Of a DNA stretch of 64,000 nt, positions 53,793-61,691 are shown piece by piece. The position numbers and the translations under genes are program-made. The stretch comes from PALSA-188 sp050746185. Its GTDB lineage: Bacteria; Acidobacteriota; Terriglobia; Terriglobales; Acidobacteriaceae. Location: assembly GCA_050746185.1 (NCBI GenBank), contig JBOGLA010000018.1:74816-138815 (forward strand), written 5' to 3'. Every line of letters starts with the position of its first letter. Position 1 is the first letter of the stretch. The notes beneath the pieces were generated by a model that saw nothing but the letters and a program-made list of their open reading frames with translations, did no database searches and had not been told where the DNA came from.

Positions 53793-55301
53793 TCACGCAG
53801 CCGGAACTTTGAGATCCGGCATGGGGCTTCCCGCGAACAAAAGCCGGCAGGGCTTCGCCATCCATCTTGCCCATCGCCCCGACCAGGTTACTCGGGCGCT
53901 ATCGGTCGCTATGCCGGTGTCGGCGTACATCTGGCGGTAAATTTTTGATATCAGAACAAATGCCAGGCGGCCGCGGCTTGATTTGATGAATCTCGAGCGC
54001 TTCCAAATCGCATTGATTCGGTAGAAATTGTCCCATACCGCCTGAGTGCGCGAACGGATTTCCTCCGCCGACATTACCGGATGGTCCCAATACAGCTTGG
54101 GACGGAGCGCCTGCGGGATAAGCCATCGCCGGGTCAGAGGAATTCCCGCAATCATCGGCGGATTTCCTTCGAATCCTTTTTCCCAGCGAATAAAATCCAC
54201 CGTCCCAGGATACGGACTAAGCGTGACAAATTGCGCGAACGTCACATCGGCGCTTATGGCCGCCGCCGCCGTGGCATCGAATGTCGCCGGAACATCGCTG
54301 GGCAGTCCAAAAATAAACGAGCCGAGCACGTGAACACCATGTTTCCGAAAAGTGCGTAATCGCTCAATCAAAGCCTCTCCGGAGAGATTGAAGTCCTTGT
54401 AAACATCTTTCAGCCCGCTCGGGGTGACCGATTCCACTCCTACCAGTGCACCTTTGATGCGCGCCGCTTTCATCGCATCCAGAAAATCGGTGTCTTCAGC
54501 GGCTTCCATCGTGATTTGGGTAAAGAACACCATGTCCTCGGGAAGCTGTGCCAGGCGCGCCATCAGCTCAAAGCGTTCGGCGCGGATTCTGTTCAATTCG
54601 CCGAGCCGGACTTGATTGTTTTGTTCGGTTGCGAGCTTTATGTCGGTTTGGGTTACGGGATAGAAGTTGTCGTCGGCCAGAGCAATGAAGCGGAATCCCA
54701 ATCGCCGCAACTGCACAATTTCTTCGATGACGACATCGGAAGAGCGCTGCCGCGGACGCTGGCCGTCGGTTCGCCAAACCGAGCAAAACGAGCAATGCTT
54801 GGGGCATCCGCGAACGGTTTGCACCGAGGCCCACATGTAGCGATTTCGCGGAACCAGATCCCATCGCGCGGGCATGAAGTCAGAAGCCTCGACCCGGCCT
54901 CCTTCATAAATCGCCTTTGGCGAGCCGTCACGACAATCGTTGAGAGCTTTGGACCAGATCACATCCCCGTCTCCCTTGACTACGGCATGCGCGCCGCCCA
55001 GCTCGTGAGCTTCCTGCGGATAGAGGGTGGCGTGAATTCCGCCAAAAATCACGTGCGCGCCGCGTTCCCTCGCCGCTTTGCCGATTTCGTACCCCCGCAA
55101 AGCGTTCGCGGTGTGAATGCCGATGCCAACGGCGTCGCCTTCTTTTATTTGATCGAAATCAATCTGGCGGAGCGTCTCGTCCACCAGGATCGGATCGCCA
55201 AAGCTCTTAGGAGTTGCGGCTGCAAGTACGTATTGCCAGCGCGGAGTGATGACCGCGGTTCCGAACGAAACCGCACTAGGATTCACAAGGTGCACATTCA
55301 A
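53793..55301 (-). CDS. B12-binding radical SAM protein
   Basis: 502 residues. A cobalamin-binding-type N-terminal domain (residues 1-130; GIGIHTANALRGYEIGKAAR, VIFGGIHATLYPQEA) precedes a radical SAM core with the [4Fe-4S] motif CPKHCSFC: C166, C170 and C173. The SAM-binding region (IALADDNFYP) and the substrate barrel (GALVGVESVTPSGLKDV) follow, then a helical C-terminus. The B12-binding DxHxxG motif is not evident, so cobalamin use is uncertain. Such proteins methylate or rearrange lipids, for example hopanoids. The substrate is unknown. Confidence 0.87.
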   Translation of the reverse strand: MNVHLVNPSAVSFGTAVITPRWQYVLAAATPKSFGDPILVDETLRQIDFDQIKEGDAVGIGIHTANALRGYEIGKAARERGAHVIFGGIHATLYPQEAHELGGAHAVVKGDGDVIWSKALNDCRDGSPKAIYEGGRVEASDFMPARWDLVPRNRYMWASVQTVRGCPKHCSFCSVWRTDGQRPRQRSSDVVIEEIVQLRRLGFRFIALADDNFYPVTQTDIKLATEQNNQVRLGELNRIRAERFELMARLAQLPEDMVFFTQITMEAAEDTDFLDAMKAARIKGALVGVESVTPSGLKDVYKDFNLSGEALIERLRTFRKHGVHVLGSFIFGLPSDVPATFDATAAAAISADVTFAQFVTLSPYPGTVDFIRWEKGFEGNPPMIAGIPLTRRWLIPQALRPKLYWDHPVMSAEEIRSRTQAVWDNFYRINAIWKRSRFIKSSRGRLAFVLISKIYRQMYADTGIATDSARVTWSGRWARWMAKPCRLLFAGSPMPDLKVPAA

Positions 55302-55606
55302 TAGGAGCCCCTTTGGTATTCCGCTCTGTTATTGGCCGTGGTTTGCCCGCGACTGTGGTGTTCCCTTACGGTCTATTGCATGACGCAACGGCTTGCCGGC
55401 AGATATCTATCAACCAAAAAGCAAGATTGAGTCTCTTCCACTGATGTTTTCGTCGTACGCGGGAAACGGCGAGAGTTAATTCGCGTTGGAAGCCGCGAAT
55501 CGAAGACTAGGCTCAATTACGGGGGTTGTCAAATAGCTTGACATTGAACATGCCAAAAATACTGTTTCGGGCCTATGGCGATCATGGTCGCGCCGTACGG
55601 GCCATT
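55302..55606. other. Intergenic region with no recognised gene
   Basis: No coding frame, repeat or RNA gene was recognised. It ends at the -10 box of the EVE gene. Confidence 0.4.
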
Positions 55607-55612
55607 TATAAT
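55607..55612 (+). promoter_or_regulatory. -10 box placed for a leaderless transcript
   Basis: Perfect TATAAT ends seven bases before the ATG at 55620. Transcription would start at or within a base of the ATG. No ribosome site is seen. Confidence 0.5.
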
Positions 55613-55619
55613 CTGCTCT

Positions 55620-56000
55620 ATGGACTTCTTGCTCAAGACCGAACCCTCGACTTATTCCTTCGCGGACCTGCAACGCGACAAGGCGACTATCTGGGATGGC
55701 ATCACGAATCCGGTGGCGCTGAAGCATCTGCGCGAGATGAAATCCGGAGACCATCTGGTGATTTATCACACCGGGGATGAGAAGAGCGCGGTGGGGACCG
55801 CGAGCGTATTGTCGGTGGATACGTCGGAATCAAAGAATCCACAGGTGAAGATAAAGGCAGACGATTCGATTAGCCGGCCCAAAACGCTCGCCGAGATGAA
55901 GGCTAATAAGCTGTTCGCGGATTCTCCATTGGTGCGGCAGGGGAGATTGAGCGTGGTACCGCTGACGAAGGAACAATGGAAGTTTTTGGCGGGGGAGTGA
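55620..56000 (+). CDS. EVE-domain protein
   Basis: 126 residues from the ATG at 55620; the longer open frame starts 15 codons earlier and crosses the promoter. EVE hallmarks: FLLKTEPSTYSFADLQRD at the start, WDGITNPVALKHLREM, GDHLVIYHTGDEKSAVGTAS. It ends in KEQWKFLAGE as expected. EVE domains bind modified nucleobases and are related to YTH readers. The stand-alone form is usual in bacteria. Confidence 0.93.
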   Translation: MDFLLKTEPSTYSFADLQRDKATIWDGITNPVALKHLREMKSGDHLVIYHTGDEKSAVGTASVLSVDTSESKNPQVKIKADDSISRPKTLAEMKANKLFADSPLVRQGRLSVVPLTKEQWKFLAGE

Positions 56001-56064
56001 ACGCGTTACCCAAGTTCCGCTCCGCCTGACGAGCCGGGCACGCCCGTCGCGCCATTGAACTACT

Positions 56065-56083
56065 CGCGGGCGACGCGCCCGCG
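56065..56083. repeat. GC hairpin between convergent genes
   Basis: CGCGGGCG, loop ACG, CGCCCGCG. It lies between the EVE gene and the convergent glycosyltransferase gene. It lacks a T run, so it is a weak terminator or a dispersed palindrome. Confidence 0.5.
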
Positions 56084-56099
56084 CCACACTGGCAAGATT

Positions 56100-57614
56100 C
56101 TAGCCGAAACGTTGGAAGTGGCTCCAGAACTCCGGCCAGGACTGAAGGAGGTGCCGGCATAAATAGATGTCAGGATGGTCGCGGCTCTCCTCGTTTATCA
56201 CCCCATATTTATTTGTATTGTGGGCGGCGAGCTCGCAGCTTGCAAAATGTTGCTTGAGAAAATCGTCGTCGAATCCGACCGCGATTATGGTTTGCGGCTG
56301 GTTTTGCGGATAGCTGCGGTACCATGCTGAATTCGTACCGCTGATAGCAGAGGGAAGGCCGTTCTTCGGCCCCAGAAGATTGATCGCACCCGCCTCGCCA
56401 TAATTTCCCACTAAAATTCCGGTTTGCCGCCGCTCATGAGATGGCACCGAGTCGTACACTCGCGCGACGTTCGTGACCAGGTCGGTCCATCCTATTTCCT
56501 CCACGAAGTTGTCTTGAATTTTGGCGGTGATTTGCCAAAGCCGGGAATTTATCGGCGCGATTGGAGTGAAGAACGCAAACGAAGTAACCGCGCCTATCGC
56601 AACCAGCAGCCAGGTTAGGCCCTGTGCGAGCGCGGAGCTTCGCAGGCTTTTCACGCGAGATTTGCTGATCCACTGTCCCCAAACAACGCAGCCTGCGGCC
56701 AACAACATTGGATACAGCGGACCGAGATAATAAGACCGCGCCTGCGCCACCAGGAACAGAAGGAAAGTCAAAACGAACATCCATCCCAGCAGACGATATT
56801 TTCGCCCGCGCTCGGTGAAGTAGAACCAAAGTCCCATCAATGGGAGTGGGACCAGCAATACATTCACGCAGACGAAAAATTGCCCGGGGACAAATCCTTT
56901 CGTGCGGCCCTGGCGAACGTCCCGCGCGTGGATGTGGCGCAAGAATTCAAGCGAGATGAAATGGTGCTTCCACTGCCAGATCAAGTTCGGCATGAAAATA
57001 AGCAGTGAAACCGCTACGCCCGCCCAGAGCCAGGGGCTCAGCAAATATCGTCGCGCACTAGTGAGGAGCACGGCCCCGACAAGACTGACAGCGAAGAACG
57101 CCATGGTGTATTTGGTCATCATGCCGAGGCCGATGACGGCTCCAATGGCGACCCACCAGCGCGGATTCTCCGAGTTAAGAAGGCGCATGACCAGGTAGGT
57201 GAACAGAACGCCCCAAAGGTAATCAAACGAGACATATTGGAGTACATTCGTCTCAAGGGCAACGATAGGCACGATGGCCACCGCGAGCGCGGCAAGGATC
57301 TGAGCACGGCGATGGCCTCCGAGTTCGCGCGCCATGAGGCCGGAAAGGAACACCGCAATGCTCAAAGCAATTATCGGGAAGGTGCGGACCCCGATCAGTG
57401 AAATACCGAAGAGCGATAGCGCAAGACGTCCAAAGAAGGGTGTCAGCGCCGGATATGCCACAAATCCCCACTCGAGATGGCGCGCATCATCGAGCGTGGC
57501 AAGTTCATCGCGGTGGAATCCATATCGTCCGCTGGTCGCAAGATGCAACGCTAGAAACGCCACAGAAATCAGGACAAGAATGCTGGTGTCACGACGAAGC
57601 TGTCTCTCGGTCAT
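56100..57614 (-). CDS. GT-C-fold membrane glycosyltransferase (GT39-like)
   Basis: 504 residues from the ATG at 57614 (MTERQL). An upstream TTG at 57644 is also in frame, but a TACAAT box at 57649-57654 (minus) would put the transcript start near it. About ten membrane segments. The first periplasmic loop carries GRYGFHRDELATLDDARHLE, with the acidic pair expected of the catalytic base, followed by WGFVAYPALTPFFG. The C-terminal domain of about 150 residues is soluble. It transfers a sugar from a polyprenyl phosphate; the acceptor is unknown. It is not closely similar to the protein at 23750. Confidence 0.85.
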   Translation of the reverse strand: MTERQLRRDTSILVLISVAFLALHLATSGRYGFHRDELATLDDARHLEWGFVAYPALTPFFGRLALSLFGISLIGVRTFPIIALSIAVFLSGLMARELGGHRRAQILAALAVAIVPIVALETNVLQYVSFDYLWGVLFTYLVMRLLNSENPRWWVAIGAVIGLGMMTKYTMAFFAVSLVGAVLLTSARRYLLSPWLWAGVAVSLLIFMPNLIWQWKHHFISLEFLRHIHARDVRQGRTKGFVPGQFFVCVNVLLVPLPLMGLWFYFTERGRKYRLLGWMFVLTFLLFLVAQARSYYLGPLYPMLLAAGCVVWGQWISKSRVKSLRSSALAQGLTWLLVAIGAVTSFAFFTPIAPINSRLWQITAKIQDNFVEEIGWTDLVTNVARVYDSVPSHERRQTGILVGNYGEAGAINLLGPKNGLPSAISGTNSAWYRSYPQNQPQTIIAVGFDDDFLKQHFASCELAAHNTNKYGVINEESRDHPDIYLCRHLLQSWPEFWSHFQRFG

Positions 57615-57871
57615 TCGTTGGGGACGGGGCCAGGGTTTATGCAAAACGATTGTAGCCGCTCCTCAAACCGCGCAGTACAGCTTTCCGCACTTAATTTCTC
57701 AATGCAGGGGCGAGCAGGTATAATCATCAGCATCTGTCCATAAGACCCGGTCTGCCATTCAGCGGTTCTTTGGGAATGAGATTGAGGACTGGTGTGCACC
57801 GGCATGAAGGTTTGGCGCCGGTGCTATGCCTTGGCGCAGGTTACTGAGGATGCGTAACCGGATAGGAAACG

Positions 57872-58021
57872 ATGTCGCAGATAAACGGAGATAAGTCCCG
57901 CTTCCATCGGGAACGGAAACAAAACATCCAACGCCGCATCCGGACGCGGGAGTTACTCGAAGCGGCAAAGAAAATTCCAGCAGCCGGCGATAAAAAATTG
58001 AAAGCGGCGCCTGCGAAGTAA
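57872..58021 (+). CDS. Small basic protein (49 residues)
   Basis: ATG at 57872 with AGGA six bases ahead. It encodes MSQINGDKSRFHRERKQ, then NIQRRIRTREL and a lysine/alanine-rich tail. Eighteen or so of 49 residues are Lys or Arg. The block GDKSRFHRERK followed by RRIRTREL looks like a conserved short family known from soil bacteria, but I cannot name it. It lies 64 bases before an RNA-binding protein gene. A nucleic-acid-binding role is likely from charge alone. Confidence 0.7.
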   Translation: MSQINGDKSRFHRERKQNIQRRIRTRELLEAAKKIPAAGDKKLKAAPAK

Positions 58022-58085
58022 CAAGATCGGATTCCGTGGATCTTAAAGCTCTGCGCAACAGTTAGACACACATAAAGGAAATTTT

Positions 58086-58469
58086 ATGAAGAAGCTTTTT
58101 GTTGGCAACATCCCCCATAGCACAACCGAAGCAGAGCTGCGGACATTATTCGAGCCTCATGGCAAAATTGATCAGGTAAGCGTTGTGACTGACCGCGAGA
58201 CCGGCCGTTCGAGGGGATTCGCGTTTGTGGAAATGGCGGATGCCTCGGAAGCCGAAAAGGCAATTGCGGCGCTCAATGGGAAGGAACTCGGAGGACGGGC
58301 GCTGAATATCAACGAAGCGCGCCCTAAGACTGACCGTAACAGTGGACCGCGTGGCGGTGGTGGACGCCCCGGGGGAGGCGGAGGGCGCTCCGGTGGCGGA
58401 CGTTCAGGTGGGGGCGGCCGCGACGACTATCAGGGTCATGCGCGCCAGCCGCGCGAACCGCGTTGGTAA
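58086..58469 (+). CDS. RRM-type RNA-binding protein with glycine-rich tail
   Basis: 127 residues, AAGGA before the ATG. One RRM: RNP2 LFVGNI at 4-9 and RNP1 RGFAFVEM at 43-50, with the aromatic residues for RNA stacking present. The tail from about 90 is Gly/Arg-rich (RGGGGRPGGGGGRSGGG). This is the single-RRM type found in cyanobacteria and other bacteria (Rbp-like), often cold-induced. It binds single-stranded RNA. Confidence 0.92.
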   Translation: MKKLFVGNIPHSTTEAELRTLFEPHGKIDQVSVVTDRETGRSRGFAFVEMADASEAEKAIAALNGKELGGRALNINEARPKTDRNSGPRGGGGRPGGGGGRSGGGRSGGGGRDDYQGHARQPREPRW

Positions 58470-58536
58470 ATTTCAAACTATTGATCGAAGTTGAAAGGTT
58501 AATCTTAAGAAAAAATTGATCCCTCAGGAGGTTTTT

Positions 58537-58734
58537 ATGGCTGGTAGAAGCAGGTCTAGTTTCAATAAACGTTTGAAAGAGCGCTCACGTCAGGAGAAGC
58601 AGCGCGAGAAAGCCGAAAAGAGGGTTCAACGAAAACACGAGAAGCCGGAACAGGGACTGGACGATATGGCGGACATTGATTTTTCCGCCGCCCAGGATCA
58701 ACTTGCGCTTCCCAATTCCATGATTGAGGAATAG
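58537..58734 (+). CDS. Small highly charged protein (65 residues)
   Basis: ATG at 58537 with CAGGAGG six bases ahead; the open frame starts seven codons earlier. The first 40 residues are strongly basic and helical (RSSFNKRLKERSRQEKQREK), the last 25 acidic. It lies 67 bases after the RRM gene and ends before a strong terminator, so the two may share a transcript. A nucleic-acid or ribosome partner is likely; the function is not known. Confidence 0.75.
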   Translation: MAGRSRSSFNKRLKERSRQEKQREKAEKRVQRKHEKPEQGLDDMADIDFSAAQDQLALPNSMIEE

Positions 58735-58753
58735 CCCGAAACCTATAAGCCTT

Positions 58754-58796
58754 AAAGGACACGGAGCGGCGAAGATTTAATCGCTTCGTGTCCTTT
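58754..58796 (+). terminator. Terminator of the small-protein operon
   Basis: AAAGGACACG (58754-58763) pairs with CGTGTCCTTT (58787-58796), a perfect 10-bp stem, with more pairs inside. It is followed by CCCTTTGG, so the T run is short. It is 20 bases after the stop at 58734. Confidence 0.65.
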
Positions 58797-59049
58797 CCCT
58801 TTGGTATGCAGAATGGTCACGCCGTCCGGATATCCTCGTCTGGATTGTAAGCAGGCGGCAACACGTCCGCTAGATCTGCGCTGTAGAATATTTTTCCCAC
58901 GAGCCGACCAGATAAGCATGTTTTTTGCGCCTCTGGGTGCCTTGGTCGAGCCAGGCGCTATTTGGGCCGTGTAACTGATAGAAACGAAACGGGGACGCTC
59001 AGGGTTGTGGCCATATACTTGCTCCCTGTAAGCTGCCCCCGCCTATCCT
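58797..59049. other. Intergenic region with no recognised gene
   Basis: No coding frame or repeat was recognised between the terminator and the GAF-TonB gene. Confidence 0.4.
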
Positions 59050-60753
59050 ATGGCTCCAGTGAAATCCAGATTCAGTGATCACAGCCGCCAAACTCACGTG
59101 TCGGCTTTGATGGGCCACGCTGCCCTGACTTCGCCCGATTTCGCAGAGCAGGATAACACCGGAGACGAAGCGATCCCGATTCTGGCGATGGTGCCGGATG
59201 TTTCGCGCCTTGTAAGACTCCAGGAACAGGCTCAGGCGAACCTCCCCAGCGATATTGGCGGCGAGAGCATTGCTCAGGAAAGCATTGATACTGATATTGG
59301 TATTGAAGCAGCTGAGAGTATTGACGCAAGGCCGGCTTCCGAAGTAGCCCTTGACTTAGTGTTGAACGAAATTGTTCTCCAGGCACGCCTAACCACGAAC
59401 GCCACCGGCGCAGTGCTTGGCTTGGGACGTCACGGCGCGCTTGTCTGCCGCGGGACGACCGGTGCAACGGCTCCGGATGTGGCTGTGTGTCTCAATGCAA
59501 AGTCAGGGATCGCAGCAACCTGCTTCGAAACCGGAGCGGTGCGGCGCGTGGACGATCTCGGGGTTGACGAGAATGATAACAAGAATGCGGATGCGGTCGC
59601 GTATCGGCGTGTCGGAGTACGCTCTATCCTCGTGGTTCCGGTGCAGGGGGAAAAAGGGCCTGTGCTCGGTATCCTCGAAATCTTTTCGCCGCGCGCGAAT
59701 GCCTTTTCCGAGCGCGATGTCTTAACTCTACAAGCGCTGGCGCGGCGTATTGCGACCAATGTTGAATTGGTTCAAAAAGGCCACATAGAACAAGTTCCCG
59801 GTCAGAGAAGTAACCAGCCGAACCGTGGCTCGCGAGCGAATACGGGCGGCACGGAAAAACTTGCCCAGGCTTCTGCAAGCGCCAGTTTGTCGCGGCTGGG
59901 TCCAAGACTTAAATCTTCCCGGCTGTGGGCCACCGCACGTGACCAGCGTAAAAGCCTCGCATCCGTGGATTGGATTTCGGTGATGGCTAAGAGCGCCGGA
60001 GGCATGGTTTTAATTGCTGCGAGCATATCCGCCCTCAGTTGCTGGCAGCATGGAGGGAGTGCGCAACTGTTGCAAGCCATTGGCGGGCCGGTTAAGCGGA
60101 CCGTGAAGATGTCGGAGCCGCATTCGCCGCAAGCAACAGCGTCGGGCCTCGCGCCCGTAAGCTCGAATAGCGCGAGTCAGGACATCTCAACCTTGCAGCC
60201 CAAGGCCCATTCGACGACAATCTCTTCGAACACGTCTATCACCATTCAGCGGCAGCCATTGCGCAAGGCCGAAGCTTCCCAACCTTCCAAAGAACCAATC
60301 TCGCGGTCAGTGAAGAAATCCTCCACTTCCGGCGATCTCGTTCTTTTTGAGGATCACAATGGAGACGATCACAAAAAAGAAGAGAAGGCTCAAAAGACCG
60401 AAAGTAACCTATCCTCGAAGGAAGCCGCAGCGGCAGGACCGGACATTGAGACTCTTACTACCCAGGCTGCAATGGCACGCGTCGTGCAGAGAGTTGAACC
60501 GGAGTATCCAAACGCGGCGCGGCAGCAGCATATTCAGGGTACTGTCGTGCTGGACGTGGTGGTGGGCGCCAACGGAGCGGTGGACACAATCAGCCTGGTG
60601 CGCGGTAACGCTCAGTTAATGCCGGCGGCGGCGGATGCAGTGCGGCAGTGGCATTTTCAACCGTTGGTGGAAAACGGACGTCCGAAGAAGTTCGAAAGCC
60701 GAGTGCCGATTGATTTCGCGTTGGCCTTCGAAGGGTCAGGGCCCGGTCATTAG
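59050..60753 (+). CDS. GAF-domain protein fused to a TonB C-terminal domain
   Basis: 567 residues. No signal peptide. GAF domain at about 95-240 (LNEIVLQARLTTNATGAVLG, then AKSGIAATCFETGAVRRVDD and GPVLGILEIFS). A basic linker leads to one membrane segment at about 310-332 (GGMVLIAASISALSCW). A Ser/Thr-rich spacer of about 140 residues follows. The last 90 residues are a TonB C-terminal domain (RVEPEYPNAARQQHIQGTVV, then ADAVRQWHFQPLVENG). So the GAF lies in the cytoplasm and TonB in the periplasm. The fusion suggests a small ligand or redox signal controls energy transfer to an outer-membrane receptor; this is inference. Confidence 0.85.
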   Translation: MAPVKSRFSDHSRQTHVSALMGHAALTSPDFAEQDNTGDEAIPILAMVPDVSRLVRLQEQAQANLPSDIGGESIAQESIDTDIGIEAAESIDARPASEVALDLVLNEIVLQARLTTNATGAVLGLGRHGALVCRGTTGATAPDVAVCLNAKSGIAATCFETGAVRRVDDLGVDENDNKNADAVAYRRVGVRSILVVPVQGEKGPVLGILEIFSPRANAFSERDVLTLQALARRIATNVELVQKGHIEQVPGQRSNQPNRGSRANTGGTEKLAQASASASLSRLGPRLKSSRLWATARDQRKSLASVDWISVMAKSAGGMVLIAASISALSCWQHGGSAQLLQAIGGPVKRTVKMSEPHSPQATASGLAPVSSNSASQDISTLQPKAHSTTISSNTSITIQRQPLRKAEASQPSKEPISRSVKKSSTSGDLVLFEDHNGDDHKKEEKAQKTESNLSSKEAAAAGPDIETLTTQAAMARVVQRVEPEYPNAARQQHIQGTVVLDVVVGANGAVDTISLVRGNAQLMPAAADAVRQWHFQPLVENGRPKKFESRVPIDFALAFEGSGPGH

Positions 60754-60788
60754 AGAATGCCGATTACCCTGAGTGTGCATGATTTTGC

Positions 60789-60828
60789 ACTCAATGTAAT
60801 GATATTCAGGTTTAAGTTTGCATTGAGT
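60789..60828. promoter_or_regulatory. Inverted repeat ACTCAATG/CATTGAGT before a regulator gene
   Basis: ACTCAATG (60789-60796) and CATTGAGT (60821-60828) are perfect inverted copies 32 bases apart between starts, in an AT-rich gap between two genes. It could be an operator of the LuxR-type gene downstream or a weak terminator. Confidence 0.4.
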
Positions 60829-60966
60829 CTTGACATGTGCCGCAAGGCATCAGACACTGAATAAGCCCACCCCCAAGTAACGACTTGACACTGATTGAAT
60901 AACATCAGCTGCTCGGAAGCCCCCAGTTTTGCAAGTTTCAAAAATCGTTCGCTGGAGCGTCTACGC

Positions 60967-61560
60967 ATGCATGATGAAGTTTCAGAAAAGGGCTTCCTTT
61001 TACTCGACAACAAGCTCAAGCTGGTAATGTTCAATTCGGAAGCGGTGAAGATTCTCGCCTATCCGACCGCCCCGGAGAACATTAAGCAGTTAGACGTTTT
61101 TCTTGCCGACCGGGTCAAGCTGAATCTGATCGAGGGACGATCCGGAGATTCACTGACATTCTCCAAGCAATTCAAGTCAGGAAACCGGCGCTATGTTTGC
61201 CGGACCTTCGCGCTGCAACCGAATGTGACTGCGTCTTACCAGCAAACCGCCGCGGTGCTTCTGGAACGAAATACCTCGGTTGGAGGCGCATTGTCGCAGG
61301 CTTCTGAGATGTTCGACTTTACTCCGCGAGAAAGAGAAACCGTTGAACTCCTGATGCAGGGGCTGACCAGTAAAGAAATTGCCCAGCGGCTGAAAATTAG
61401 CCCGAATACTGTGAAGGCGTTCGTACGGCTGGTCATGGTGAAGATGGGTGTCACGACGCGATCGGCGGTTGTCGGTAAACTGTTCGGGTCCCATCTAGCG
61501 GGAACCACGCAAGAACAGCCCTTAAACAATCGCACAATCAGCCGACGAAGCGCCGGCTGA
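60967..61560 (+). CDS. LuxR-type transcriptional regulator
   Basis: 197 residues from the ATG at 60967, which has GGAG eight bases ahead; a TTG start at 60895 would add 24 residues. The N-terminus (about 1-110) is a PAS-like sensor (GFLLLDNKLKLVMFNSEAVK, with a later VCRTFALQ strand). The C-terminus has a LuxR helix-turn-helix (FTPRERETVELLMQGLTSKE, IAQRLKISPNTVKAFVRLVM). No receiver aspartate is seen, so it is not a classical response regulator. The preceding GAF-TonB gene could be a target or partner. Confidence 0.85.
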   Translation: MHDEVSEKGFLLLDNKLKLVMFNSEAVKILAYPTAPENIKQLDVFLADRVKLNLIEGRSGDSLTFSKQFKSGNRRYVCRTFALQPNVTASYQQTAAVLLERNTSVGGALSQASEMFDFTPRERETVELLMQGLTSKEIAQRLKISPNTVKAFVRLVMVKMGVTTRSAVVGKLFGSHLAGTTQEQPLNNRTISRRSAG

Positions 61561-61691
61561 TTGTGACGTCAATGGAAGAACGGGGGCCTCGCCCGTCAGG
61601 TTGGCCGAACCCGTGACCGTCGGCGGCCGCTCCTCTTCCTCCCTTTCCTCTTTCCTCTTTACACGCCCTCTTTGATTTGAGACATTGATCC

